Of a DNA stretch of 64,000 nt, positions 1-9,106 are shown in pieces. How positions within the stretch are numbered: position 1 is the first letter of the stretch; every line of letters begins with the position of its first letter. The DNA lies in the IMG/VR virus record IMGVR_UViG_3300031578_000009, positions 1-64,000 of that record. One strand, 5' to 3'. The stretch comes from a virus. The notes beneath the pieces are model-generated. The model had not been told where the DNA came from and did not search any database. It saw only the letters and a list, made by a program, of their open reading frames with translations. Made by a program: the position numbers and the translations under genes.

Positions 1-2
1 CT

Positions 3-254
3 GTTCAATGGCTTCAGGAGAGAGTTGAAAATCAATCTGAAGGATCTCAATTAACAATTTTACAAACAATAAAATCTCCTGCATTATTAAAGGAATTTAT
101 GAGTTTCAAACCAGGTGGAAACTTTGATAGAATTTCTGCATTAATTATGCTATTGATAGCATTTGAAGATAAAAGAAGATTTGTAACATCAATTAAAAAA
201 AGAATTAACACAGCAGCAGATGATGAATTTTTTAGCAAGCATTGGGTTGGATAA
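3..254 (+). CDS. terL: Terminase large subunit, C-terminal end (partial)
   Basis: This is an open frame entering from the left edge and ending in TAA at 252-254, with 83 residues visible. The visible part has the pattern of the end of a packaging nuclease domain: a short helix (SPALLKEF), then a Gly-Gly-Asn-Phe-Asp-Arg motif followed by a hydrophobic helix, as in the NxDR..AL segment that closes many terminase RNase-H-like domains. It ends in a basic tail. Its place directly before the portal gene is where crAss-like phages carry TerL. The ATPase domain and nuclease aspartates lie outside the window, so the call rests on context and the C-terminal pattern. Confidence 0.7.
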   Translation, partial: VQWLQERVENQSEGSQLTILQTIKSPALLKEFMSFKPGGNFDRISALIMLLIAFEDKRRFVTSIKKRINTAADDEFFSKHWVG

Positions 255-276
255 TAATTATGTATATGAAATTAAT

Positions 277-307
277 TTGTGTTAATGAATTTTAACCTAT
301 AATTTTG
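277..307 (+). promoter_or_regulatory. Bacteroidota-type promoter before portal
   Basis: TTG at 277-279 is followed after exactly 20 bases by TAATTTTG at 300-307, matching the Bacteroidota primary sigma consensus (-33 TTTG, -7 TAnnTTTG). It lies 20 bases before the portal start. The same pattern with 19-20 base spacing recurs at four other module starts in this window. Confidence 0.6.
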
Positions 308-327
308 TTTTTTAAATTTATTTTATT

Positions 328-2691
328 ATGGAAGGTCCAATGGTTGATCTACAGTCTCCGTTTTTCCCAAAACAGGCGATTAGTGATTCACAAAAGAATG
401 CTGAATGGTATAAAAAAAATATAGAGACAGGTGTCTCTCTTGTTAATTATAGGAGAGAATCTGGATTAAGAGCAAGTAGAGAAGAAAAAATATCTAATGT
501 TAGATTATTTAATGATGAAGTAGATCCAAGAGAGATTGAGATTGCCATTAATCCATTTAATCTGTCTGGTAAATTTCCAGATACATATAAGAATTATCCA
601 ATAGCTAACAGTAACCTTAATTTGTTATTTGGAGAAGAACGTAAACGTTTATTTAATCCAATAGCATATGTAGTTAATTCTGATTCTATAAATACAGACC
701 AAGATATTATTTCTGATAAATTCAGAGAATTACTAAAAGAGCAATTATTTTCAGAACAATTAACTGAAGAACAAGCCAAGAAAGAAATAATGAATCTTGA
801 TAAATGGAAAAAATATACTTATCAGGATCAGTATGAAAGGATGTCTAATCAGATTATCCAATACTTCTTAAATACAACTGAAATACGAGAACATTGGAGT
901 AAAAATTTTGAAGACTTACTTATACAAGGTGAAGAAATTGCATCTATAGATATTCTTGGTGGTGAATTAGTATTTGAAAGATTAAATCCATTAAACGTAT
1001 ATACATTTAGATCTGGAGACAGTTATAGAATAGAAGATTCAGATTGGATTGTTATTTCAAGATTTCTGCCAATTGGACAGGTAATTGATGGTTATCATGA
1101 TTATTTGTCAAAACCTAATAGAGATTATCTTGAAGAAATTTATATGTCAAGAACATCATCAAGCAGTTTATTTCCCGATGGTCAATTAAGAAGTGAAACT
1201 TGGGATATTAATAAAACTCTTGAGATGATGGGAGCTGATGGTAATTCTTATTTAGGAACTGATAAACTATTAGTTACTCATAACAGGAATTATGATGAGC
1301 AGGGTAACGTACGTGTAACCAGAGTATTGTGGAAGGGTCAACGTAAAATTGGTATTCTTGAATATAAAGACGTTGATGGAACAATGCAAAAAAAATATGT
1401 ATCTGAACAATATAAAGCAGATGCAGAAAATGGAGAAAAAATTAAATGGGAGTATATATCAGAATGGAATGAAGGAACTAAGATTGGTAATGATATATAT
1501 GTAAAATATGGTCCAAGACCAATTCAATTCAGAGATCCAGATAATCCATCTATATGCCATCCTGGTATAGTAGGTAATATTTTAAATACAAATTCCGCAA
1601 AATCTAAATCACTAATGAGTTATATGAAACCATATCAGCTTTTGTATAACTTTTTTATGTATAGATTACAACAAGATATAATGAAATATCAAGGACATAT
1701 AGCAAGATTTAATTTAGCAACTAAGCCCGATAAATGGTCAGTTGATAAAGTTATGTACTATATGCAACAATTTGGTATATATGTAGAAGATCCATTTAAT
1801 GAAGGACAAGAAGGAGCTGCTACTGGTAAACTAGGTGGAGCATTAGGACATAATCCTGGAAGTATGCAAATTGGAGATCATAATTTAATTCTTATGAATA
1901 TCCAAATGCTTGAATTTTTAGAACAACGTATTGCAGATATTTCTGGAGTAAGTCCACAGCGTAAAGGTTCTATATCAAATAGAGAAACTGTTGGTGGAGT
2001 TGAGCGTTCTGTAATGCAATCAAGCAATAATACTGAGAAATATTATGGACTACATGATAATTTTAGGTTAAGATGCTTGAGAACAATAGTAGAAACGGCT
2101 AAAGTTGCTTGGAAAGATAAAAAAGAAAAACGTTCATTTGTTTTAGATGATGGAACAAAAACAGTATTGGATTTTGATGGAGAATCATTTAAACAAGGTG
2201 TGTACGGTGTAGCAACTACAACTTCTTCTGATGTTACAAATATGATGAATGACATTAAAGGATTAGCTCCATATATATTACAAAATGGCTCTACTCTTGC
2301 TGAAGTAGCTATGGTGTATAAAACTAAAGACCCAGCAACATTACAGCGCAAACTTGAACAATATGATGATGATAAAGCTCAAAGGGCTGATCAGACTGAA
2401 AAAAGACAAATGGAAGCACAACAAGCACAAATTGCATCAGCAGAAAAAATTGAAGCAGCCAGGATGGAGCATGAAAGATTATTGAAGGAGATGGAATTAA
2501 ATAATGCACAACAGATTGAGTTAATTAAACAATCTGGACAAGACAACTCTGTAGAACTTGAAAAATTAAGAATTCAGGAAGATAAAATTAAATCAGACTT
2601 AAAATTAGCTGAGAACAAACTTAATGAAGATAAAAGACATAATCAAATGATGGAATCTATACAGAGATCTAAACAAAATGTTAAGAAATAG
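328..2691 (+). CDS. Portal protein
   Basis: A 787-residue protein, the usual size for crAss-like portals, located between terminase and the scaffold/capsid genes. It would form the dodecameric ring at the capsid vertex through which DNA is packaged and ejected. The middle holds the Tyr- and aromatic-rich core (for example MSYMKPYQLLYNFFMYRL, about residues 430-450) typical of portal stem and wing regions. The last 120 residues are a long Gln/Glu/Lys-rich coiled coil (about 670-780), probably the barrel or crown. The first ATG is used, with an AT-rich leader and no Shine-Dalgarno. The stop is TAG. The family assignment comes from position, size and general pattern. Confidence 0.85.
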   Translation: MEGPMVDLQSPFFPKQAISDSQKNAEWYKKNIETGVSLVNYRRESGLRASREEKISNVRLFNDEVDPREIEIAINPFNLSGKFPDTYKNYPIANSNLNLLFGEERKRLFNPIAYVVNSDSINTDQDIISDKFRELLKEQLFSEQLTEEQAKKEIMNLDKWKKYTYQDQYERMSNQIIQYFLNTTEIREHWSKNFEDLLIQGEEIASIDILGGELVFERLNPLNVYTFRSGDSYRIEDSDWIVISRFLPIGQVIDGYHDYLSKPNRDYLEEIYMSRTSSSSLFPDGQLRSETWDINKTLEMMGADGNSYLGTDKLLVTHNRNYDEQGNVRVTRVLWKGQRKIGILEYKDVDGTMQKKYVSEQYKADAENGEKIKWEYISEWNEGTKIGNDIYVKYGPRPIQFRDPDNPSICHPGIVGNILNTNSAKSKSLMSYMKPYQLLYNFFMYRLQQDIMKYQGHIARFNLATKPDKWSVDKVMYYMQQFGIYVEDPFNEGQEGAATGKLGGALGHNPGSMQIGDHNLILMNIQMLEFLEQRIADISGVSPQRKGSISNRETVGGVERSVMQSSNNTEKYYGLHDNFRLRCLRTIVETAKVAWKDKKEKRSFVLDDGTKTVLDFDGESFKQGVYGVATTTSSDVTNMMNDIKGLAPYILQNGSTLAEVAMVYKTKDPATLQRKLEQYDDDKAQRADQTEKRQMEAQQAQIASAEKIEAARMEHERLLKEMELNNAQQIELIKQSGQDNSVELEKLRIQEDKIKSDLKLAENKLNEDKRHNQMMESIQRSKQNVKK

Positions 2692-2723
2692 TTATGGCGG
2701 AATATACAAACAAACCTATTATC

Positions 2724-2754
2724 TTGATGAGAATTTGAATATTATATATTTTTG
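2724..2754 (+). promoter_or_regulatory. Bacteroidota-type promoter before scaffold/capsid genes
   Basis: TTG at 2724-2726, 20-base spacer, TATTTTTG at 2747-2754. It is the only sizeable gap between the portal and capsid genes and lies 25 bases before the next ATG, so it could boost transcription of the scaffold and capsid genes. Confidence 0.6.
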
Positions 2755-2779
2755 TTAAACCTAAAAACAGATAAAAACA

Positions 2780-3913
2780 ATGAGTGAACAAGAAAAAGAA
2801 GATTTTGTATTTGATCCTACGCAAATAGTTGGGGCAAGTACAGAACAAAAGACTGATGAAAAAGCTGAAAAGTTAAACTTATTTAACGATACTATTTTTG
2901 ACCTGGATGAAAAACCAGATAAAGAAAATAAAGACATTACAAAAGAATCTGATGAAAACTCCCTTTCTCCTGATGAAATTAAGAATAAAAAAGATGAGTC
3001 TTTAAAATCTGTTTTTTCTGTTGCACTAGGTCAAGATTTGATGGAGAGGGGAGTTCTTTCATCTTTTGATGAAGAAGAAATTTCAAAGATAGCACAAGAG
3101 CAAGGTGAAGATGCTGCAATAATGAAGATGTTTGAATCACAAGCTAGTGCTATTAATGAAGAAATTAAATCCACTTATGATGAAGGATATAAGGAATATC
3201 TTAATATGATTCAAGGTGGAGCTACTAAAGAAGAAGCTGTAGGTATTAATCAACTTGATAATTATCAAAAATCAATTAAAGATTTAGATTTAAAATCAGA
3301 TGATAATATTGATGCAAGAAAAAATTTATTAACACTACATTATAGGTTAACTACTAAATGGTCTGAAGATAAAATTCAGAAATACATTGAAAAATCAGTT
3401 GATGAAGGATCTGATCTTGATGAAGTAGATGAAGCATTAACAAACCTTAATGCTTATGTTACTGAAGAAAAACAATCTATTAAACAAAGGGCTGAACAAG
3501 CCAAAATAGATGCTCAAAAAGCTCAGGAAAAAATGGTTAATGATTATAAATCATATATAGATAAAACTGATGAATATTTTGCAGGAGAAAAAGTTTCTAA
3601 ACAAATTAAAGAGAAAATTCAAAAAGCATTATTAGATCCAGTTAAACTTGAAAATGGTGTAGTTACTAATCATGTATGGGCAAAAAGAGCAGAAAATCCT
3701 ATTTCATTTGATGCAAAAGTTGCTTATTTAGATTCAATAGGATTCTTTGATAACAAACCATTAGACAAGTTCATTAAAAAAGCAGAAACAAAAAGCACTA
3801 CAAGATTAGCAGAATTTCTTAATGACAATAAAGGTAGAGATGTAATGAAGTCTATGAATAGAAGCTTTACTGATAAAGAGTCAAAAGAAGTTGATCTTTT
3901 TGAGTCATTATAA
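2780..3913 (+). CDS. Putative capsid scaffold or head-assembly protein
   Basis: A 377-residue, strongly acidic and almost wholly helical protein. The first 100 residues are Asp/Glu/Lys-rich and look disordered. A coiled coil follows at about 220-260 (QSIKQRAEQAKIDAQKAQEK). The C-terminal 100 residues are more compact and basic, ending in a short acidic tail. Its place between the portal and the major capsid protein is where scaffolds are found in many tailed phages. No protease motif is visible. The role is inferred from composition and position only. Confidence 0.5.
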   Translation: MSEQEKEDFVFDPTQIVGASTEQKTDEKAEKLNLFNDTIFDLDEKPDKENKDITKESDENSLSPDEIKNKKDESLKSVFSVALGQDLMERGVLSSFDEEEISKIAQEQGEDAAIMKMFESQASAINEEIKSTYDEGYKEYLNMIQGGATKEEAVGINQLDNYQKSIKDLDLKSDDNIDARKNLLTLHYRLTTKWSEDKIQKYIEKSVDEGSDLDEVDEALTNLNAYVTEEKQSIKQRAEQAKIDAQKAQEKMVNDYKSYIDKTDEYFAGEKVSKQIKEKIQKALLDPVKLENGVVTNHVWAKRAENPISFDAKVAYLDSIGFFDNKPLDKFIKKAETKSTTRLAEFLNDNKGRDVMKSMNRSFTDKESKEVDLFESL

Positions 3914-3934
3914 AAATATTAAATTTAGATAAAA

Positions 3935-5416
3935 ATGAGTAATATTCAACATTCAAAACTCCAGATCATTGATCCAAAATATTGGTCTGGTTTAACAAGA
4001 GAAAGCCATATGGCATGGCTTGGAAACAAGACCTATCAATATATTGATGAAAAAATTGAGAAGGTCTATGAACTTAACTATGGAGACGATAACCTGGTAT
4101 CTTTTATTAATAAGATTCCTGTAGTTGAAGTAGACGAAGATGTTCCTTTCAGATGGAAACTAATGGGTGCAGATGAGCGTAATATTCCATTGGTAAAAGC
4201 TGCATTGACCACTTCTGGTAGTCAGGTTAGTGGAACTGATCAAGCTGGATTAAACTTTACTCCATTCTATTTGTGGTTTAGTGAAAATTATTTTGCTGCT
4301 ACTTCAAATATCTGTGGTGATAATCCTGAAGGATTGCAATATAGGGTTATGGAAGATCCGGTTCAGGATGGTACATTATACAGGTGTAAAGTACAGTTGT
4401 TTGGTAATGATCCAGATGCCTTTGCTCCAATTGATGAATTGGCTGCTGGCATTCGTTTCAAAGAATTATTTGCACAAACAGAACAGGAGTTTTCTCATCG
4501 TGGAAACACAATTCACCATGCATCGCATTTTGAACTTGAGAATATTCTTTCTATGATTCGTAAGAATTATGAAGTTACCGGAAGTTTAATGGGTGCAAAA
4601 AACCCTGTTATGGGTATGCAAGCAACTGATGGAAAATCAGTTCAAACCAAATGGATTAATAAGCAAGAATGGGATTTCTTTGTACAATTTAGACGTGATA
4701 AAGCTCGTCTTTATATGTATGGAAAATCTAACAAAATGGCTGATGGTACATTTGTGCATAAAGGAGAATCTGGTAACACTATACGTTCTGGATTTGGATT
4801 ATATGAACAAATGGAAGCAAGTAACTTGTTATTCTTCAACACATTCAGTTTAGATATGCTTTCAACATTTGCATTAGATTTATCTATTGGACGTATTGCT
4901 GAAGATAAACGTGAGTTTGTATTGTCTACTGGTGAACGTGGAGCATTTGAGTTCCATAAAGCAGCTTCTGAAAAAGCTTCTTCTTACACATGGTTGCGTT
5001 CAGATCATAATTTCCAAGGTGGCGGTAAAGAATTAAACGAAGTTCAAATTACTACTTATACTTTTGTAAATGGAATTAAATTCCATGTTATGATTGACCC
5101 AATGAAAGATGATCCGATTATCAATACCATTACTTGGAAAGATGGATTAGCTAGTTCTTACTCATATGATATTTGGGACTTTGGTACAACTAATGGTTCT
5201 GCAAATATTGAAAGAGTTTCCTTAAAAGGTTCTCCTGAAGTTTATAAAGTTGTTCCTGGATTACGTGATCCTTATAGTCCTGCTGGACTTGGAGATACTC
5301 CTGGAATTACATCGTCTCTTGTAGATGGTTATACTTTAGGTAAAGCATTCTGGGGTGGAATTCGTATCCGTAATATTAAGAAAACTGGTCGTTTGTTACC
5401 AAACGCCTTGAGATAA
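3935..5416 (+). CDS. Major capsid protein (HK97 fold, crAss-like)
   Basis: A 493-residue protein downstream of the portal and scaffold, matching the length of crAss-like capsid proteins. The N-terminus (SKLQIIDPKYWSGLTRESH) and the FINKIPVVEVDEDVPFRW segment resemble the N-arm and E-loop side of that family. The gene uses CGT for many arginines, whereas most neighbours use AGA, a codon bias expected for a very highly expressed gene. It is followed by a strong hairpin terminator, which also fits high expression. Confidence 0.88.
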   Translation: MSNIQHSKLQIIDPKYWSGLTRESHMAWLGNKTYQYIDEKIEKVYELNYGDDNLVSFINKIPVVEVDEDVPFRWKLMGADERNIPLVKAALTTSGSQVSGTDQAGLNFTPFYLWFSENYFAATSNICGDNPEGLQYRVMEDPVQDGTLYRCKVQLFGNDPDAFAPIDELAAGIRFKELFAQTEQEFSHRGNTIHHASHFELENILSMIRKNYEVTGSLMGAKNPVMGMQATDGKSVQTKWINKQEWDFFVQFRRDKARLYMYGKSNKMADGTFVHKGESGNTIRSGFGLYEQMEASNLLFFNTFSLDMLSTFALDLSIGRIAEDKREFVLSTGERGAFEFHKAASEKASSYTWLRSDHNFQGGGKELNEVQITTYTFVNGIKFHVMIDPMKDDPIINTITWKDGLASSYSYDIWDFGTTNGSANIERVSLKGSPEVYKVVPGLRDPYSPAGLGDTPGITSSLVDGYTLGKAFWGGIRIRNIKKTGRLLPNALR

Positions 5417-5427
5417 TAAATTTATTA

Positions 5428-5465
5428 GGATAGTTGGGATTGACCTCTCAACTATCCTTTATTTA
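5428..5465 (+). terminator. Rho-independent terminator after the capsid gene
   Basis: A 9-bp perfect stem (GGATAGTTG 5428-5436 with CAACTATCC 5449-5457) with a 12-base loop, followed by TTTATTTA. It ends or attenuates transcription after the capsid gene. Confidence 0.75.
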
Positions 5466-5492
5466 CTAACAACAGAAAAAATAAAAAGATTT

Positions 5493-6404
5493 ATGGTAAA
5501 AGAATTAATTACAAAAGAAGAAGCAGTTAAACGTGGATATTTAGAGAATAAAAAAATAGTAGTTAAACCATCTCCCAGAGTAGGATTAATGGGAATTACC
5601 GCTCCAGAACATATAGCATTCTTTCAACATGATCAATGTTCTACATTTTTTAGCTTACCACGTACTTCAAGAGGAGATTTGGTAAATGTATTTAAGGATG
5701 AAGAAGAAAGATTATATTTTGAAAATGAACTTGGTGCAAATTTAAATCCATTTAAACCTGGTAATTTATTTGAAAGTATGCTTGTTAAAATAACAATGGA
5801 CAGACAATTATTAAAAGATGGTGAATCATTTGATATGTCTAATCCAACAGATAATTTAAGATTGAGAATAATTAGGGCAAATTCAGATAAAGTAGCTCCA
5901 TCATGGGATGATCGTAAGAAGAAAAATACTTATAGATGGGCATTAGTTGATGAATCACAAATTGGTAAAGAAGCAGAAGTTGAATTTGATTCTAAAATTG
6001 AGTTTGGTATGCTTATGGGTAAATATGCTGCTACTACTCCAGATATGAGGGATTTACTAAAAATTTATTATGGATCTATAAGTTCAAATAAAACTATTAG
6101 TAATGAAGATCCTAAGAATGTATTAATGAAAGAATTAAATACTATTTCTGAAGATAAAAATGCAAGAAATAAACTTTTATCAATTGTAGAAGATAAAACA
6201 TTTCCAATTAAGAAAACTGTACTACAAGCTATTAATGCTGGTATAATTAAAAAGACAGATGTTGATACATATGTATTTGTTGGTGATGAAGCCACGTTTA
6301 CATTTAATGAAATTACAAAAACTATTCATAATTGGAAGAATGAAGATGATGATGAATATTTTAAATTAGTTGCTCGTATAGAAGAATTTAATAAAAAACA
6401 ATGA
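5493..6404 (+). CDS. Conserved head-region protein of unknown function
   Basis: A 303-residue soluble protein of mixed helix/strand pattern, placed between the capsid and connector genes. Its N-terminal third is rich in Pro, Gly and aromatics (SPRVGLMGITAPEHIAFFQH). The C-terminal third is helical and charged. No signal peptide, membrane segment or catalytic motif is visible. Its stop overlaps the next start by four bases (ATGA), which suggests co-translation with the connector proteins. A minor capsid, decoration or head-completion role is likely from position, but the family was not recognised. Confidence 0.6.
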   Translation: MVKELITKEEAVKRGYLENKKIVVKPSPRVGLMGITAPEHIAFFQHDQCSTFFSLPRTSRGDLVNVFKDEEERLYFENELGANLNPFKPGNLFESMLVKITMDRQLLKDGESFDMSNPTDNLRLRIIRANSDKVAPSWDDRKKKNTYRWALVDESQIGKEAEVEFDSKIEFGMLMGKYAATTPDMRDLLKIYYGSISSNKTISNEDPKNVLMKELNTISEDKNARNKLLSIVEDKTFPIKKTVLQAINAGIIKKTDVDTYVFVGDEATFTFNEITKTIHNWKNEDDDEYFKLVARIEEFNKKQ

Positions 6405-7084
6405 CAATAGTTGATTTAGTTTCAGAATTCGAGGTTCTTTATGAAATAGGGAGCCTCGGATTACCTGGATTTGAAGATGATGAAATTAGGAAATTGCTTG
6501 ATATAGAGCAATATAAACTCATAAATCAAAGATTTCAGGGTAATGATATCTATCATACTAAATTTCCAGACACTCAAAAACGTATTGATGATTTATTAAG
6601 TTTACTTATACTAACTGATTTGGATCTCAATCAAACTGGCAATGTAAATGAATATTTGGTTCAACTACCAGCAGATTATTTACATATATATGAAGTAAGA
6701 GTAAAAAATACTAATGGAGTATATAATGTAGCAGAACAAGTATCAATTAAAGCTGCAATGAGATTTAGTGACTCATTAAGAAATACAGGTCCTGTAGTAC
6801 ATAGTCCAAAATTTAATTTTATATCTGATTCTTCAGGAAATAAATTATTAAGGATTTTTTACTATGATGCAACTGAAACTACGATACAAACAACTAGTGG
6901 ATGTCAAATAATGTATATTAAACTTCCTACAGATTTAACTTCAGTAGCAGATGGAACTACATTAGATGATTTTAATATAGATGTATATCATGAAATAGTA
7001 AGAGCAACTGTAGATACTGCAATTTCGATTGTAACTCCACAAAAAGCTCAGGTTAGTCAATCACAATTAAATAAAACAGAATAA
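6401..7084 (+). CDS. Head-tail connector/ring protein, paralogue 1 of 3
   Basis: A 227-residue protein and the first of three overlapping genes with the same layout: an N-terminal helical region (about 1-70), a central beta segment containing LPADYLHIYEVRV, and a C-terminal helix with the pattern VYHEIVRATVDTAISIV. That layout is shared with head-completion and adaptor proteins that stack under the portal. The stop and the next start share one base (TAATG at 7082-7086), so the proteins are likely made in fixed ratio. Confidence 0.6.
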   Translation: MTIVDLVSEFEVLYEIGSLGLPGFEDDEIRKLLDIEQYKLINQRFQGNDIYHTKFPDTQKRIDDLLSLLILTDLDLNQTGNVNEYLVQLPADYLHIYEVRVKNTNGVYNVAEQVSIKAAMRFSDSLRNTGPVVHSPKFNFISDSSGNKLLRIFYYDATETTIQTTSGCQIMYIKLPTDLTSVADGTTLDDFNIDVYHEIVRATVDTAISIVTPQKAQVSQSQLNKTE

Positions 7085-7782
7085 TGACTGGAAGAGAGAT
7101 GTTGGTCTTCTTTGAAGAACTAATAAGAACTACAAATCCTGATTTAGAATTTGATATAACAATTAACACAGATTTAGTATATTCTATATTATCAAGAGCA
7201 CAAAAAGATTATATTGAAGTAAATTTCTTAAATGGAGATTCTATTCAAGATAATGTTAATGCAATTAGAAAACGCTCAGATGTATTAAGGAATATTATAA
7301 AAAGAACTACTACAACAGGAACACATACATTATTAACAGATGGTGGATATTCTGCTGTATTTAGCGCAAGTGATTACTGGATGTTTATGTCTGGCACAAT
7401 AGCTCACTCAAGTTTTGTTACCAATGATAAAGGTTCTTCTTTAAAAGTATATGAACTTGATTTAATCAATCATTATAATTTGCAGAAGAAAATAAGGACT
7501 ATCAATAATGAACCAGTATATAAATACGTACCAATAGTTCTTGAAGGAACAAATGGATTTGTATTCTATATAGATAAAACAATGTATGATGCTGTTGGAG
7601 CTACTATAAACTCAGCAACATTTAATATTGTATATTTAGCATATCCAACTGGAATTGATGGTTCAAATGATTCAGAATTAGCATTATCTACACATATTGA
7701 TATAGTAAAAATTGCTGTAGATATATTTATAAAAGAATACAAGTTTTTATTAGGTCAAATTAATAAAAAAGCTAACGGATAA
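7084..7782 (+). CDS. Head-tail connector/ring protein, paralogue 2 of 3
   Basis: A 232-residue protein with an N-terminal helix-helix unit (NTDLVYSILSRAQKDYIEVNF, about 29-48) resembling that of the next gene (residues about 29-46). It also has a central strand-rich part and a C-terminal helix (IDIVKIAVDIFIKEYKF). It overlaps both neighbours by one base (TAATG). The role as a connector or tail-ring subunit is inferred from position and resemblance to its neighbours; no catalytic residues are apparent. Confidence 0.58.
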   Translation: MTGREMLVFFEELIRTTNPDLEFDITINTDLVYSILSRAQKDYIEVNFLNGDSIQDNVNAIRKRSDVLRNIIKRTTTTGTHTLLTDGGYSAVFSASDYWMFMSGTIAHSSFVTNDKGSSLKVYELDLINHYNLQKKIRTINNEPVYKYVPIVLEGTNGFVFYIDKTMYDAVGATINSATFNIVYLAYPTGIDGSNDSELALSTHIDIVKIAVDIFIKEYKFLLGQINKKANG

Positions 7783-8411
7783 TGAATGCTATTGAGATGC
7801 AAGAAGCTGTTGAAATTGAATTGAGACAGCGTGATCCAGATTATGAAGTTAAACATAAACTTGAATCTAAAGAAATATTCTATTTTTTATCAAGATCAGA
7901 AAGAGATTATGTACAAGAAATATATGATGAAGGTATTGATAAGAATGAAAAAAATAAGAAAAAATTAGGTGGTTTATTATTAACTTCAACTATAACTGGG
8001 GGAGACATTGCATCAAGTACATTTTATCCAAGTTCATATGTTGTAACATTACCAGATGGTGTATTATATGTGTTAAATGAGAGGGCTAATTCAGATGTTT
8101 TTGTTAAACCAATATCATATGACGAATACAATGTAAGTAGAGATAATCCATTCAGACAACCAAGAATTGATAAATTTTTACGATTGGATGGATTGGGAAT
8201 ACACATTATATTAACTCCAAGTGTAACATTGACTAAATTGAGTATAGATTATGTAAAAACACCACTAGGAATAAGCGTTAATCAAAACTGTGAATTGCAT
8301 GAGAGTGTACATTATAATATAGTTAAAGGAGCAGTTAAATTAATATTAGCTGCTAAACAAGAACAAGTTGGATATCAAATTCAATCAATAGAAGAAAAAC
8401 AAAATAAATAA
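7782..8411 (+). CDS. Head-tail connector/ring protein, paralogue 3 of 3
   Basis: A 209-residue protein and the third member of the tandem family. Its N-terminus (KEIFYFLSRSERDYVQEIY) aligns by eye with paralogue 2. The centre has LPDGVLYVLNERA, matching LPADYLHIYEVRV of paralogue 1. The C-terminus (HYNIVKGAVKLILAAK) is the shared final helix. The start shares the last base of the preceding TAA. Confidence 0.58.
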   Translation: MNAIEMQEAVEIELRQRDPDYEVKHKLESKEIFYFLSRSERDYVQEIYDEGIDKNEKNKKKLGGLLLTSTITGGDIASSTFYPSSYVVTLPDGVLYVLNERANSDVFVKPISYDEYNVSRDNPFRQPRIDKFLRLDGLGIHIILTPSVTLTKLSIDYVKTPLGISVNQNCELHESVHYNIVKGAVKLILAAKQEQVGYQIQSIEEKQNK

Positions 8412-8428
8412 TTTAATATTTTAAAAAT

Positions 8429-9067
8429 ATGAGTGATTTACAGAAACCAAAAACGATGTATAGAAATCAGGATTCTGATTATGCTATAATTAAAGGAAAA
8501 CTATTTAATCCTGTCGTTGATAAATTAAATGCATTATCAAATACTGATGATACATTAACTGTAGATACAATTTCAGAAGTAACATCTGGAAGTGGAGTAA
8601 CGGTTGATGGATTAAAATTTTTAGATGGGGGTGTGCAAATTTCTACCAATGTATGGGAAAAGAGTGCTGAAGTTACATTGACAGCAACTGAAATAGTAGG
8701 GACTGATGCTGGAGATATTGGCCATACTGCTGGGGCCATTGTTGTTGCTGCTCCAAGTTCAAGTTATGCATTAGAATTTGTATCTGCTGTATTAATTTAT
8801 AATTATTCTGCTGCTGCTTATACTGGAGGTAGTGATGATATGACATTTAGAGTTGGAACAGTAGATTGTTCTACTGCAATTACAGATACAAACTGTATTA
8901 AAGCAACTGGAGATAAAGTATATAAGCTTGGATGTATTGCTACAGAAACAAGTCTTCCAGTTGGAAGTTCAATTAATTTATCTGGCACTGCATTTACAAA
9001 CCCTGGAACTGCTGCTGGTACTTTAACTGTACATGTAACTTACAGAATTCATACCACTGGATTATAA
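8429..9067 (+). CDS. Small fibre-like or capsid-decoration virion protein
   Basis: A 212-residue protein. After a 35-residue N-terminal segment (SDLQKPKTMYRNQDSDYA) comes a Thr/Ser/Gly/Ala-rich beta sequence with the motif VDTISEVTSGSGVTVDGLKF at about 45-64. A version of that motif appears in the 939-residue fibre (15779 onward). The remainder is predicted beta with almost no charge, typical of trimeric fibre or head-fibre domains. It could be a head fibre attached to the capsid, given its place among head genes, or a short tail-side fibre. Confidence 0.5.
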   Translation: MSDLQKPKTMYRNQDSDYAIIKGKLFNPVVDKLNALSNTDDTLTVDTISEVTSGSGVTVDGLKFLDGGVQISTNVWEKSAEVTLTATEIVGTDAGDIGHTAGAIVVAAPSSSYALEFVSAVLIYNYSAAAYTGGSDDMTFRVGTVDCSTAITDTNCIKATGDKVYKLGCIATETSLPVGSSINLSGTAFTNPGTAAGTLTVHVTYRIHTTGL

Positions 9068-9106
9068 AATAAATAATATATATTGTTAAATTTAAAATAA
9101 ATAAAC

